The translations under genes and the position numbers were made by a program. Shown here one piece after another: positions 25,794 through 38,100 of a stretch of DNA of 64,000 nt. Each line of letters begins with the position of its first letter. Position 1 is the stretch's first letter. Location of the stretch: positions 83,525 to 147,524 of the forward strand of contig DF239804.1 of assembly GCA_000507305.1 (NCBI GenBank). The letters run 5' to 3'. Source of the DNA: Breviolum minutum Mf 1.05b.01 (lineage: Eukaryota > Sar > Dinophyceae > Suessiales > Symbiodiniaceae). The notes under the pieces were generated by a model that was not told the origin of the DNA, ran no database searches, and saw only the letters and a list, made by a program, of their open reading frames with translations.

Positions 25794-26081
25794 ATTTGTA
25801 TTTACATTAATTAGTAAGTATAGGGTACTCTTTTCTATTTAATCGAGAGAAGTATACTTAGTAGCTAATCAACCCAACACATGGCTCTGATACAAGTTTT
25901 GAGCCTTCAAGAAGGTTTTTTGCATGTAGGGAAATCCCATTTCCCGACTGTGTACAAATTGGCGGCAAACCTGGTATATCCTGGTATTTTATGGTATTTT
26001 AATAGAAAGAATGGGGCAATCTGTGGCAACAAAATGCTCAAATGTTCCTAGTTGCTCATTTCTTTAGATTATTTGATTTAC

Positions 26082-26184
26082 TAGTTGGTGGTTTCAACCC
26101 CTTTGAAAAATATTACTGTAGTCAAAATGGGAATCTTCCCCAAATAGGGGTGAAAATAAAAAATATTTGAAACCACCACCCAGT
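26082..26184. mobile_element. GGTGGTT/AACCACC repeat, copy at 26.1 kb
   Basis: Intact ends TAGTTGGTGGTTTC and GAAACCACCACCCAG; middle variant CCCCAAATAGGGGTGAAA. Confidence 0.7.
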
Positions 26185-26829
26185 TTAATTCTCTTCATCT
26201 ACAATGCATGGTACTCCGATCTTAAGTTTCATTTCAAGATGCGCCAGTTGGATAGGAGCCTTTGTGAGGAAAAAATCATATGGAAGCACTAAAGTGGTGA
26301 CCATACATAAACCCGTCTCCTCCATAACTTCCATGTGAATTTTGACACTGACATGTCAAAAAGGTACATGATTTCCAACTATTTCAATCTTCCCTCTGGA
26401 GTTATATCCGTATAAACCCCTATAAAAATGGCCTTATCAACTGGGTTTCACTGGGGTTATTCTTATTTCACCCTACTTCTAGGAGTTGGTTATGTCACCC
26501 CATGTATAGCTGGTCTTTGGGCCCCACCCTTGCAGGGGCTTCTCCATGCGTCTCCTTTGATCCACCCAGCAGGCAGGTAACCACCAACCTGCGCCAACTG
26601 TGGCGCACGAAAATGATCCGCGGAAAGTCGTTGTTGGACTTGAGATCCCAAGGATTCTAACAAACCTGCAGGGATTTCACATGTTTTTTTCCGATCCAGT
26701 AAAGGTGAGGAGTCGGTTCAATGAAATATAAGTTTCAGGGAGTGTATATAATAAATATATACTATATACAAAAGCATAACGGGTGAATGGGTGGGGATAG
26801 GTAGGGTGGGTTGGTTTGTTTCTGAAAAA

Positions 26830-26961
26830 TGACTGGTGATGATGAAGAAGATCAAAACGATGAAGATGAAAATCAAGAAAGTGATGATGATGATGATGAT
26901 GATGATGATGAGGAGGAGGAGGAGGAGGACAATGATGATGTTGTTGTTGTTGTTGCTGCTG
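26830..26961. repeat. GAT/GAG/GTT microsatellite
   Basis: Imperfect GAAGAT repeats, then GAT, GAG and GTT runs; minus-strand poly-His and poly-Gln reading is an artefact. Confidence 0.9.
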
Positions 26962-27330
26962 CGTTTTCACACGCCAAACCCTGAATCAATTTTTCCAACT
27001 TTCAAATTTTCCAACTTAGAATTTTGGAGTTCCAAATGGCTCGCGTCTTCTAAGGACGTATACTCGTATTAGTAAGATTCAGATTCAGTCTCTCAGCTGG
27101 AAAGTCATGAAGGGAACTTTATGTTAAACCATTTTGACCAAAATGCAGGCTGTCATAAAACAAAAACTGACCGTTGCAAAATGGCTCAAAGGCCAAGTGG
27201 CTCAATTTGTGCCATACTAAAAGATGGCTCAATGGTCCATTTATAGTAGGAAATCTCAAGCAAAAAGGCTGCACCTTTTTTGCTACCAGGGATTTTGTAG
27301 GATTTCATGGAGTTTCCTGTTGTTAGAGGG

Positions 27331-27491
27331 TACTTGGAGGATCATACCAGGACTTGTAAGTGCTTAGGATCACCTCCATTTATAAGCCATAGATATTGGC
27401 CAGTTAAAAGGAGTCCCACAACCCCACTTAGGGGACCTAGGATCACAATGATTATTATCCACTTACAATTCCTGGGATGATCCTCCAAGTA
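27331..27491. mobile_element. Second TACTTGGAGGATCAT palindrome
   Basis: TACTTGGAGGATCATACCAG to CTGGGATGATCCTCCAAGTA; arms continue as ACTTGTAAGTG/CACTTACAATT. A lone right end occurs near 11527. Confidence 0.7.
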
Positions 27492-29040
27492 GATGACAAC
27501 GTCCACAACCCAGTATCAGTGGCAATCAGGATTATCAACACATTTTCAGTATGGGGAAGCCCTATTAGACCTTTACTTGTCACAAGGGTTTCGCATTCCC
27601 AAATGATACCATGGAACTAATATGTCTCACCTTGGAAAAATAAAATCATCTTCAATATTGTTTTTTCAGGGGGGTATGTTAGTTCCCAGGTTTAGCCACA
27701 GGATATCTTTGCATACCTCGGGTTATACCACCGACATTTTCCACACCTCAAACCTTTTTCCAGACACGCTGCATTCTTCGTCATGTCTCAGTCATGTGAC
27801 TAACACTCGTTGTTTTTATTGGTTTTCAGGGATTAGCCCCCAAAACCAGGTAATTACACAAATTCATCTTTGAAGCCTTTAATATCTTTTCATCTCCAAA
27901 AACAATACATAGGAAATATATTTCTTGAGCACTCCACAATCAAAAGTTCAAGGCAAGACCCAAAAATTTTATTCACACGGCTTTGCCGGCATGTTTAAAT
28001 GTGGCGATTCAACTCTCGCATATTTTTGGCACATGAAATGCATGGAAAATACCGATACATCCTCCCATGTTTTGAGTGGTAAAAAAAAGCTTGAAAGTAC
28101 CTTTGCCCCTCCAGTAAACTAACATGGCAGGCTGGAAAATCAACATCTCTTTGTAGTAGGAGATACATCTTCATTCCGGGTTGTTTTCTTTCCATATTTA
28201 TATAGTCATATTAGTTTTGGTAGTGCATATTTTGGGTATGGCCCCCTCAAAGTAACCATCCCCACCAGGATGACATCACATTTTTGCAATATGAACTTCC
28301 AGGCCAAAACATCGAAAAAAAAAAAAAAAAACTTCATTTGCCATCCTGGAACCTGTATATATAGCTTGAAAAACTCCCCAAGGAGTTGGGGGTGTATTTT
28401 GCCTAATCATTTAATTAAGTGAAGTGTTTTCCTAGTCACGAGTGGGAAATTAATGCCCTTGTTTAAGGAGGGGGCGGAGGCCGAGACCCAGTTACCAACT
28501 GATGGTGGAGAATACCAACTATCAAGGCTCACCACTACGACGCCCAGGTGGGGAATTTGTTGCAAAGCCCACCCGTTGAAAAACATGGAGTTATAACATA
28601 GGGCCCCCCCTATAAATGGCCGAAAATACATAGGTAACTGGTGGTAAATGACCGTGTCTTATAGGAGTGGTAACTTCTTAAGCCCATTTATAAGGATTGT
28701 AGGGGCCCACCTTGGTAAGAGAAGGTGTTTTTGTTCAACAAAAGGAGCGGGATACTTTTTGGAGATTGCCCTTTTTTGGCATCCAGTCATACCTCCTGAG
28801 GTTCGGTGTTTCATAGATCTGTTTTTGGGGTCCAAATATAGAACTTCAGGAGGTATTTGGATGTCTCTGGTCGAATGTAGTTTCTGCCCCTTCGGAAATG
28901 TCCAATCTAATCAACTCCCCTGTCGACCCTCAATCCCATCCAATATCTTTAATCAACTCTGCTGCTAGACTTGAAGTGAAGCTACATGAACATCTACAGG
29001 AATTACCTGGTGTTCAGAGTTTTCACGCAGAAAAGAGGCA

Positions 29041-29115
29041 TCAGAAGAGGTGTAGCAGCAAGGCCCGCAAATAGCGAGACTCTGGGAGCATCAAATGTCC
29101 TGGATGGTCCGCTGC
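29041..29115 (-). CDS. rlmI-like: rlmI-like terminal exon: ADHPGHLMLPESRYL, stop TGA
   Basis: Twenty-four codons and TGA. AADHPGHLMLPESRYLRALL matches the family C terminus 'DHPV-x-P-x-x-PE-x-x-YLK'. Acceptor TTGGCAG|G. I saw no polyadenylation signal, as expected for dinoflagellates. Confidence 0.92.
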   Translation of the reverse strand, partial: AADHPGHLMLPESRYLRALLLHLF

Positions 29116-32100
29116 CTGCCAATCAAAGAAATCCATGGTTGGTTCAGGTACTCGAATTCTCACCCCGCAAAAACAGGCTTACTCAGCCAAAAGATCATGA
29201 AATAAAAGTTCAAACTTGATTTTTCCTACTAAATATGTAATCCCCAAAAGGTTAAAGGTTGGCCATTGGCTGAGTCAGCAGGCGATTTCATGAAATGCCT
29301 AGTTAAAAAAAAGTAAGTAGAATCCCTTTTATGACTCAACATTAACCCGGGGTCCCTTCTTTATGGTATATATGTAATGCAAGCCACATGTACCCACCAA
29401 AATCTGTTGAAAATTCTGCTGGTCAACCCTCAAAAACGGGGAATCCAAAGGGAAAATGTGGGTATCCTTGGGGGGGTACTCTATGTATGCCAACATGTAC
29501 CCACTATAGATGGCTTGTATAGTGCAACAAATGACTGCTAGGGTACACTCCCAAAGGGGGCCCACATCTTACCTTTGAGGAATGGTCTTTCCATGTGGTT
29601 GTTCCCTAGCGAAGGGGTGAGTTTGTTCAAACCGAAATGCATTTTTTTTTCCAATTTACTGCTGCACATGATCAATGAATATCGCTGCATTACGTTGATC
29701 TACCTTAAGGCCGTGGGAAAAACATAAAAACAAAAATTGCCCATATGATTTAGTGTTTAGTGGTGATCCAAGATGGCAAAGATGTTTCAAACAAACATGG
29801 TAAACACATCCAAGATTAGGACAAATCTACTCTTAGCCTCCCAACCAAAAAGCAGCAACCTGCACTTCGAAGGAAAAGGATTGTATTGCCAAAAAATGCA
29901 AAAATTGGATACACCCCAGATCATTAACGGCTGGTTCACCAAAAGATCACCGACATTTCAGAGGAAAATCATCTGATTTTCACACCTATACATGTTTTTG
30001 GTGCTCAAAATTCAAAATGATCACTTTCCAGGACTTCATGAGACAACACATCACCAACAAGTAAACAGCAAAACTATATGCTTGACAGATTGGCGAGAAA
30101 TCAAAGTATTAGTTGTTATGTTCACATCACAGTGTGGATGCCTTAAACTTCACTCTAAAAAACCTGGTGAAAAACCTTGATTCGGAAACACATGCAATCT
30201 CGGGCCAAGGTCTCTTCCATCGAGAACCCTCGTCACCACCCACCCATCCGCCTGGCTGCCGGTGCTCACCAAGCGATACTCACGCTGGGCCCAGCTTAGG
30301 GCCCGACTGCAAATACCCATCAACTCCCGTTCGCCTGGGAAAGCATCATGGCGTTGGCACATTAGAGCAGGTGTAGGATTTTTAAATTTGAAGCAACGGC
30401 AATAATAGGGATCAAGTAACATATGAATATATAGTAAAATGCGTGTGAGGAACAACAAATAATCACAACAACAACAACAACAAATGATAATAATAAAAAA
30501 CAAATAAAAAAAAACAAGAAAATCCTTCATGAGTTTCCTGAACCCAGAAATCTGGGAGTCTCCTCACCCCAAAACTCCTCACCCAAAACCTGCCTATGGA
30601 GTAGGTACAGGAAGCCACAAAGAGCATGCCTGGTGATGCGCAAAGCTCCACCGCTGCAGCGACCAATTTCTCGTAATGCCGCAGTGCCTCCCGTGGTTTC
30701 AGCCGTGGGATGCGCATGGGGATCTTACGGGACCTTCCCTGAAAAATTAATAAAATGTTGGTTCCTGTTACATGATGATACGCCCCTATTGTAAAATGGT
30801 GGTTCGTTTAAACCAACCTATAAACGGTTTATGCTCCACCTTTATTTAGGTCATTCCACCTTGGACTTCCAAGGTAAATGAAGGTTTTTGGGGACTGAAA
30901 GCCGCTTTCATTTGGGTCCTGAACAAATGAAGGTTAGTAGGCTTCCCTTCATACACATGTACCCAGTTGCAGAGTTTAGGCAGGCCCCCAACGTATCATG
31001 CTCACAGAGTTGGAATGTCCATGGTCCATATTGCAATTTCAATCAATTTATTTATATCCCATTCACAACCACTTGCTGGAATTATTATGGAATTATTATG
31101 GATTCGGATTCTAGGTACCTTGTGCCTAAGCCTTGACCCCCAACCGCTTAAAATGCTCGGACCCTTTCGTACATTGCAACCTGCAACGTACGCTGACACC
31201 AAAAATTCATTCCAAAGTACTATGAGCCATCAAACGATCAAACGGTGCTTGCGCCCATTGGAATTGGATCACTTGCACCCATGGATCACTTGCATTGGAA
31301 AAGACATAATGCCTTGACATTCCAAATCATGCAAACTCCTTGTCCTTTGGTCATGGAGTCTCTCACAATGGAATTTGCCGTTGAGAAATTGCAGTCTCCT
31401 TCCTGTTCCTCTGAAAGAGCCTTCCGATCTCCTCAATTGACGCAATCTCCTTCTCTCCGATCTGAACAGAGACGCTTTGCAACTTCAGGCGTTCAATGTT
31501 TCGGAGCTCCAACTCCAGTTGTTTCTTCACATTTGATGTCGTCTCTTTGAGTTCTTCGATTTGAACTTCTAACGCCTGCTTAAGGGTTGAATTGTCTCTA
31601 AAGCGTTCGAGCTCCGCTTTGAGTTGGAGGATTGTCCGCGCGACCGACGTGGAACCATACTCCAGTGCATCCCAGCCATCTCCTGAACAGTTCAGAAAAT
31701 TCAAGAAAAGATCGGATGGCCGAAGGATGGGCTTTCGGCCCATCTACTCTTCACAGTTATAGTTTCTTCGACCAACTTTTGATGATACCGTTGAGGGAAC
31801 AAATCCTGCACCAGTTGATATGGGTTGTACAGCGTTTTGTACATCCCAGGTGGTTAGCCGGATTTCTTCCATCAGCAGTATTACTTGAGACGTTGCAAAT
31901 TCCAAAGTTGTTTAAGCTTTCCGTAAAATGATTTGCACCATTTCCTTCCAGATATTTCAAAAAAGAAACATTGTTTTTTTCCTAGGTGGTGGTGGTTGAC
32001 CAACCCATCTGAAAAATATGCTCGTCAAATGGGAAATCTTCTCCAAATGGGAAATATATTGGGAATGAAAATAAAACATATGTCAAATTTCCACCTAGTT

Positions 32101-35100
32101 TTGCTTTGATTTGAGCCAAGGTCCTGATCTGCAAGGCTCGGACTTTTTCAACTATAAGGATTATATAATTGGTGCGGTGGGGCCCGGTGGTTTGGATTCC
32201 TAGGATCCCCTTATGAAAGGAAATTGTTACTTAGGGGCATCCCGATTCGAATCCCAAACCACCGGGACCCAAACCACCAATTAAACACGGAGGGCACCCT
32301 GCGCCTTCGGCAAGCTCATCCGATCAATGCCCAAGTTTGGTGGATCTAGAATCCTTGGAAGGATGGATGATTTTTTGTGGGTGGCTTCCGTGTCTCTGTG
32401 GCTATCGTGTGGTGTCCTGTGTTCTTTGTTGACTTTGACTGTGTTGAAGCTGCAAAATAATAGGCAGCCTGAATTTTTGAGAGTTTCTACCAAAATAAAC
32501 TCTAAAACATTTGAGAAATGGACATGTTGGATGATGTTTCTGGTGCTTCAATTTTCCGCAATATCAAAAAAATGATTCCCAAGAAATAGACGTGTTGGAC
32601 CATTCTGTTGTTAGAGCATCTTTGAAATCTGAAACAAAAAGACCAAAGCTGCTTGGGTGTTGAATAGAATAAGTTTAGAAGAAAGCAATCGAAATGATGA
32701 TCCAATGGCTCTCACCAAGTTTCAAAAAATCACCTAAACATGATTGGTTTCCAACAATATATGTGACACTGATGTGTATACTACATGTTATACAAACATA
32801 TATATTTAAAAATGTCAGGGTAAATACAACAATATAAGATATAGAATATACAATTACAATAGGTATAATACATTTATATATATAAATACAATATACATAT
32901 CTGCTGTGATCATCTCAATATCTCACACCATACTCTTGCTGATGGGATATCTGAAAGAAAGTGTTGTAGTCACGGGCGCAAAGTTAAGGAGGATAAAAAT
33001 GAAGCTGAAAAGTGCTGAAGCACATTACCCTGGAAGTCTTTGGCCACCATTTTTTATAGGTTGGATAGGTTAAAAGAACCACCATGCTTAAAGGAAAGGT
33101 TTATCATCATCCAAAAGGAACCACCATTTTTTTGATGGTGGTTGTCTTGCAGGGTTTATGTTTGGCATCATGTAAAATGATAACTCATCATCATTGCACC
33201 CTCCTGCAAAAATATACGGTTGATGGTGCTTAAATCCGGGAAAAACACAAATGATCTATTACAAGAAAACAGGGCAAAACTAACATAGAACATGGCTAGC
33301 TGTGGTATTGCTGATTTTGTCCATAGCTGTCCATGCAACATCTGCAAAAAGAAACAAAAAAGTCAAGAAAACCAAAAGTATATATAAAACCAAACTCAAC
33401 TGGTTTTTCCTGGAGTTGAAAACTGTTCAATGTCTACTCCCCCGAAAACTAACATGGAACCTGAAAATGGACCTCTGGAAAAGGAGATTCCTTTTGGAAA
33501 CCATCCTTTTCAGGTTCCATGTTAGTTTTCGGGGGTGTACATCTTTTTTAGCTGCAACATTTGCATGATGACAAGCGGCACCAAATCAAAGTCTTCTTCC
33601 GACCCTTCGGCTTTCTGCCGCACCTTCTCCTGAACACCGGCAAATGTTGGGCGCATTTTTTGGCCCCCTTAAAAACCTTGAATTTTGCCTAAAGATGCTT
33701 GGAAAAAATCAACAAACATCTCCCAAATGGTGGTGAAACATGGTGATTTACCATGATAAAATCACCTAAAAAAACAAATCCAAGAAAACATTGGAACAAA
33801 AATCCGGCCGGGTTGGGGAGTTCCAATCAATTGTGTCAACAGCCTAAAAGTGGTAAAATCCTCACCTGGCTGCGATCGTGACCTTTCTTGTGATGGTGAG
33901 TTTACGTGACCTCTTGGGTCACTTTCCCAAAGCACCCATGTATGATATGCTTACCTATACATTTACCAAAGAAATCAACCAAATGTAGGTTAACATACCA
34001 TACATGGATGGGATGGGTTTGGAATCACCTGGCAGTTGGATTTTTGTGAAAATCCAAAACGCATCTTTGACACAATTTGACACAGATAGCTGGATTGATG
34101 ATAGCTTCTGGAAAGAAATTTGGACCGTCGAAAAATCCCAGGATTTTTGGGTTTTTTCATCTCCTTCTCGGGGTAATACCTGGATCATCCTTAGGGAAGA
34201 AAATCAACATTGGACACCGACGTAGACCGACCAAAAAACACCGGCGACGTTGCCGGGAATTTTGTTGACTTTTTGTTTAACAAAATTTATATCTGACCGG
34301 TGATTGATAAGTCATGTGTTTGCTATTCATGAAGAACTTAGAAAATTCCTGTAGCACCTGGCAGGGATTCTTCCACATGAATAGATTGAACGGAAATAAA
34401 AACATCTATCATTAAGTTGGCAACATGTCTTTAATCATTGACTCAAGCAGGTCCCAAATTAGCGGATGCATTCAAGTCGGTTTATAATGTATAATATCGA
34501 CTTGAAGAAAACAATCTGAAGTGAGCAAAATCACAGATATATATGCGAATACTAAGGTCATCTATCCTCCCCGAAACTATACTATATCATGACACCTGAA
34601 CACTGGGGTTGGAATATGAGTTTCCTTTTGGGAAGGCCTCCTGGCAGATGCGAACTTTTAATTTTTGGATATTTTGGGAGTGTAAAACTCACATTCTCAA
34701 ATTGGGCAATCAGAGGATGGAACACTGACAACCTCATTTAAGTCTCCGGCATCCTATCTCTCTGCTGCCACGGCCATGATTTTTCTAATCCGTTCTCCTG
34801 TAAAAACTCCAGGGCATCTCCGCGTGCAGCCCTGCAACATGCAACGTTTTTTTAGCTCACATGGGTTGAGATCAATTGATATGGATAGATGTTCACACGT
34901 AAATCATGCAGGTAAATATGCCATACATGGATGCTATCTGATTGTAAGTAAGCTATTCTCACCGTGGAGCAATGGGCTAAAACGTATGTATATATAATAT
35001 CTAAATATACATCATCTACCTACAACTCAATGCCATGCGAAGAAAACCACGTACAAAGTGGGCCCCTAGTGGTAAGAAATTGGGGTGAAATAACATGTTA

Positions 35101-38100
35101 TAACTCCTAATTAATGGCCCTATAAATGTGGAACTTGGTGATGTTTTTGCCCATGTATAACGTCAGTGACGCTGCCCCCACCTTGAAGGCCTAGAGCCTT
35201 GATACACCATTTTTGTACATGTCTAAAGGCTGTGAGAATCAAAAACTCATGACGAGTTGGTGGTTGAACCAACCCCTTTGAAAAATATGCTCGTCAAAAT
35301 TGGACATCTTCCCCAATTTTAGGGGTGAACATAAAAAATATTTGAGTTGCCACCACCTGGCTGGGTAGGGGAATCAAAAGCTCATGATGAATAAACTAAA
35401 TTCCCATACTCTTGATGGAAGAATCCGGCGATCACCGGTTCATGATTTTTTGTTTATCCCATGATTTAAGGGGTATTGTACATCCCAGGTGGTGCAGGAT
35501 TTCTTCCATCAACAGTACCATCCATGTATGGTATATTTACCTACACCCTCGAAGTTTAACATCGCCCCTGAAAAAATGATGGTTGGAAGACTACTTTTCC
35601 TTTTGGGGCGGTATATTTTCGGGGGCGAGGTTTAATTTCCAGGGTGTACATCTTCTATCAAAATAAGACAAACATGCACGTACATATACCGATATACCAT
35701 ACATGGATGGTATGGGATAGTCAAATCGGGCATCCTGGCCATATGGCCTTGCATTAGATAAAGTCAAGCTCAGGCGTGAGTGTGAGGTCAGAGCTGAGTT
35801 TTCCCCGGATCAAAAAGTACCAAGATAACCAACCCTCCTTGAAACTAACAACGAGTTTACCCCAGAAAAAATCAATACTTGGGGTAAAAGGATGTAAAAG
35901 TGACCTATTTTCAGCATTTTTTCCGCCATCAGTTTCAATGAGGCTAGTACAAAGTACACATCCCGAGCAAAACAAACATGTTCATATCACGTCTAAGAAC
36001 TTGAAACAATGGGGTTTGGCTGTGAGAATTTCACTTGACTGACTTGCAATGAAAAAAAAGGACATGAATCCTACAAATCCCCAAGGATCTAGGTGTGTCC
36101 TAGGCAAAGGGAGTACACCCAGGAAACCAACAACATCCCTTCAAGGCGGCTAGAGTTTGAAGTGAAATGTCCCAGAAATCACCGGATAGGAAAAACAAAC
36201 CATCTTCCAAACAACTTTCCAAAGATTTGAACCTCAAGAGTGCAAAATCAAAGAGAAACCTCTTATTTGTTGGTTATACCGATATACCCTGGAAGTCGTT
36301 GCCAGCATTACATTTAAAAAAAGGGTGGTTCCTTTTGGACGATGATAAACCCTTCGTTAAAGAATGGTGAAACTCGTAAACCAACCTATTAAAACTGGCG
36401 GCCGGTTGGACTTCCAGGGGTTATTAAAACAAGAAAAACGATCAGACCGCGTAGCATTCAAACTGTCCGGCGCAAACCCAAGGGAATTCAACAGTTACTG
36501 TCACGGGGACCCAAGGGGGCCCCCCAATGCCATCCCCCCCAAGAAACAAGGCCTTACAAAAGGGACTCTTAACCATTGGTTTCTTTTAATGAGGCCTGCT
36601 ATTAGGCCCAAAAATTTCTTGGGGGTTTTACGTTGGCATTGGGAGGACCCCCCTTAGGTTCCCATGATGCCCAGCCATCAGCCTCACACGGTTCTGGACG
36701 CTGTTCATGGCAGCACTTCTTCGCAGCAACTCCAGCGCGGCTTCGCTGCTGTCAACACACACGACGTCCGTGGAACCTGAAGATTCATAGCCACAAACGG
36801 ATGCTCCTTTCTAAGATCTCACCCACATACCCCTGGGTTTGGTACGGTGGGATGTTTCACCCAACAGTTCATGAAGGAATTCTTTCTTTTTGGGGAAGTT
36901 TGGGGGTATCTTCCCAGGGTATGTGGGCAAAATCATTGATCCATGGGATGGGAATGTTGACCTATATTTTCCCCTTGTAAATGGTGGTAATGTTTGACCT
37001 AATGTAGGTAAATCATCACATGGAGCATCTGGGTAGTGGGATTTTGTGAAGCATATGTTTGAAGGAGAAAAGTGAGCGGAAAATTCCAGGTGGAATGCCT
37101 ATACGCTTGTTAGATTTGTATGTGCGAATCATGGTGCCATGATGTATCAGATTGAATGGACATCATAGGTTTTCATGATGGTTGCACACAAACACCACCC
37201 AGCATCAAGTACAGGTATCTGAAGCTTGCAACTAAGATGAGGGAAAACCTAGCACCCGCTGACTGCCCCCATTGATCACCCATGTGTTTCAACCGTCTCA
37301 ACATGTGCAAAATGTTTGTCAACAGCACGATGACCACTTCTTGAAGCATGAGGGGTAAACATAACCAGTGCCCTTGACAGGGTGATTTTTTGGTATGATT
37401 TTTGTCACCAAATACTAACAAACAGAAGCCACATGAAATGACATGGATTCTTGAGTACGTACACACAAGTCAAAAGAGTTAAAGAGAAAGACTATGTTTA
37501 TAACTACTTGGTGGTTTCGACCCCTTTGAAAAATATTAGTCAAAATGGGAATCTTCTCCAAATAGGGAGGAAAAAAACATACTTGAAACCACCACCCAGC
37601 AAATTATAGATAGCAAATGCTGATCAGACCACCCAAAGTCCCAATAGTTTGAGGGACCCTACCATAATGTGCCAAGAGCACCCCAAAGCCACCAACCTCG
37701 TTCAACAGAAACGTCGAATCATCCGCACATCAACATCATGATGTTCCCCCTTGCGACTATCAAGCAATATCAGTTGCTTAGTGTTTATTGCTACTTCAGC
37801 CTGAGGCAGAAACGAACGATCGTAAGGGCCCGTCTTGTACCAGAAAGGCGCACTGTGCCGGACCAACAAGGAACATCCTCACAACCACTAGGAACCAAGG
37901 CTCTTCTAGGATGTTCTGGACATCCACCAAATTTTTAAGCTTTTTGCCAAGGACAGAACCAGAATTTGGCAGAAGTGCTTCCCTCACATGGCAATTTGTG
38001 CCAGGTTCCACCACGTGAACCCCACCATAGAATCTCGTCAACGTCAAGGGTTTGGTTGACTGTTCTTGGTGAGCCCCTGCTGTTCGGTGTTTCCGCGTGT

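Larger units (their letters stand above)
25794..29040. other. Downstream flank of the rlmI-like gene; repeats only
   Basis: A GGTGGTT copy, microsatellite, a TACTTGGAGG palindrome, and GGGGCCCACCTTG repeats (26405-26535, 28580-28715). A palindrome with TAAACTAACATGGC ends lies at 28110-28215. Confidence 0.5.
33630..36500. other. rlmI-like intron with no located exon
   Basis: Phase demands a short exon here (one extra base then phase 0), expected to encode a 'DAF' type segment after the MAG residues; I could not find it. Contains GGTGGTT, CCATACATGG, TTCTTCCATCA and CGCCCCTGAAA repeats. Confidence 0.5.

Noticed and set aside
26677-27072. Gln/His-rich and Met/Arg-rich ORFs
   Set aside because: GAT/GAG/GTT microsatellite.
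34719-34762. GATGCCGGAGACTTAAATGAG as the missing exon before EKVRQKAEG
   Set aside because: Its reading DAGDLNE looks tempting, but the one-base phase requirement is not met at the AG site.
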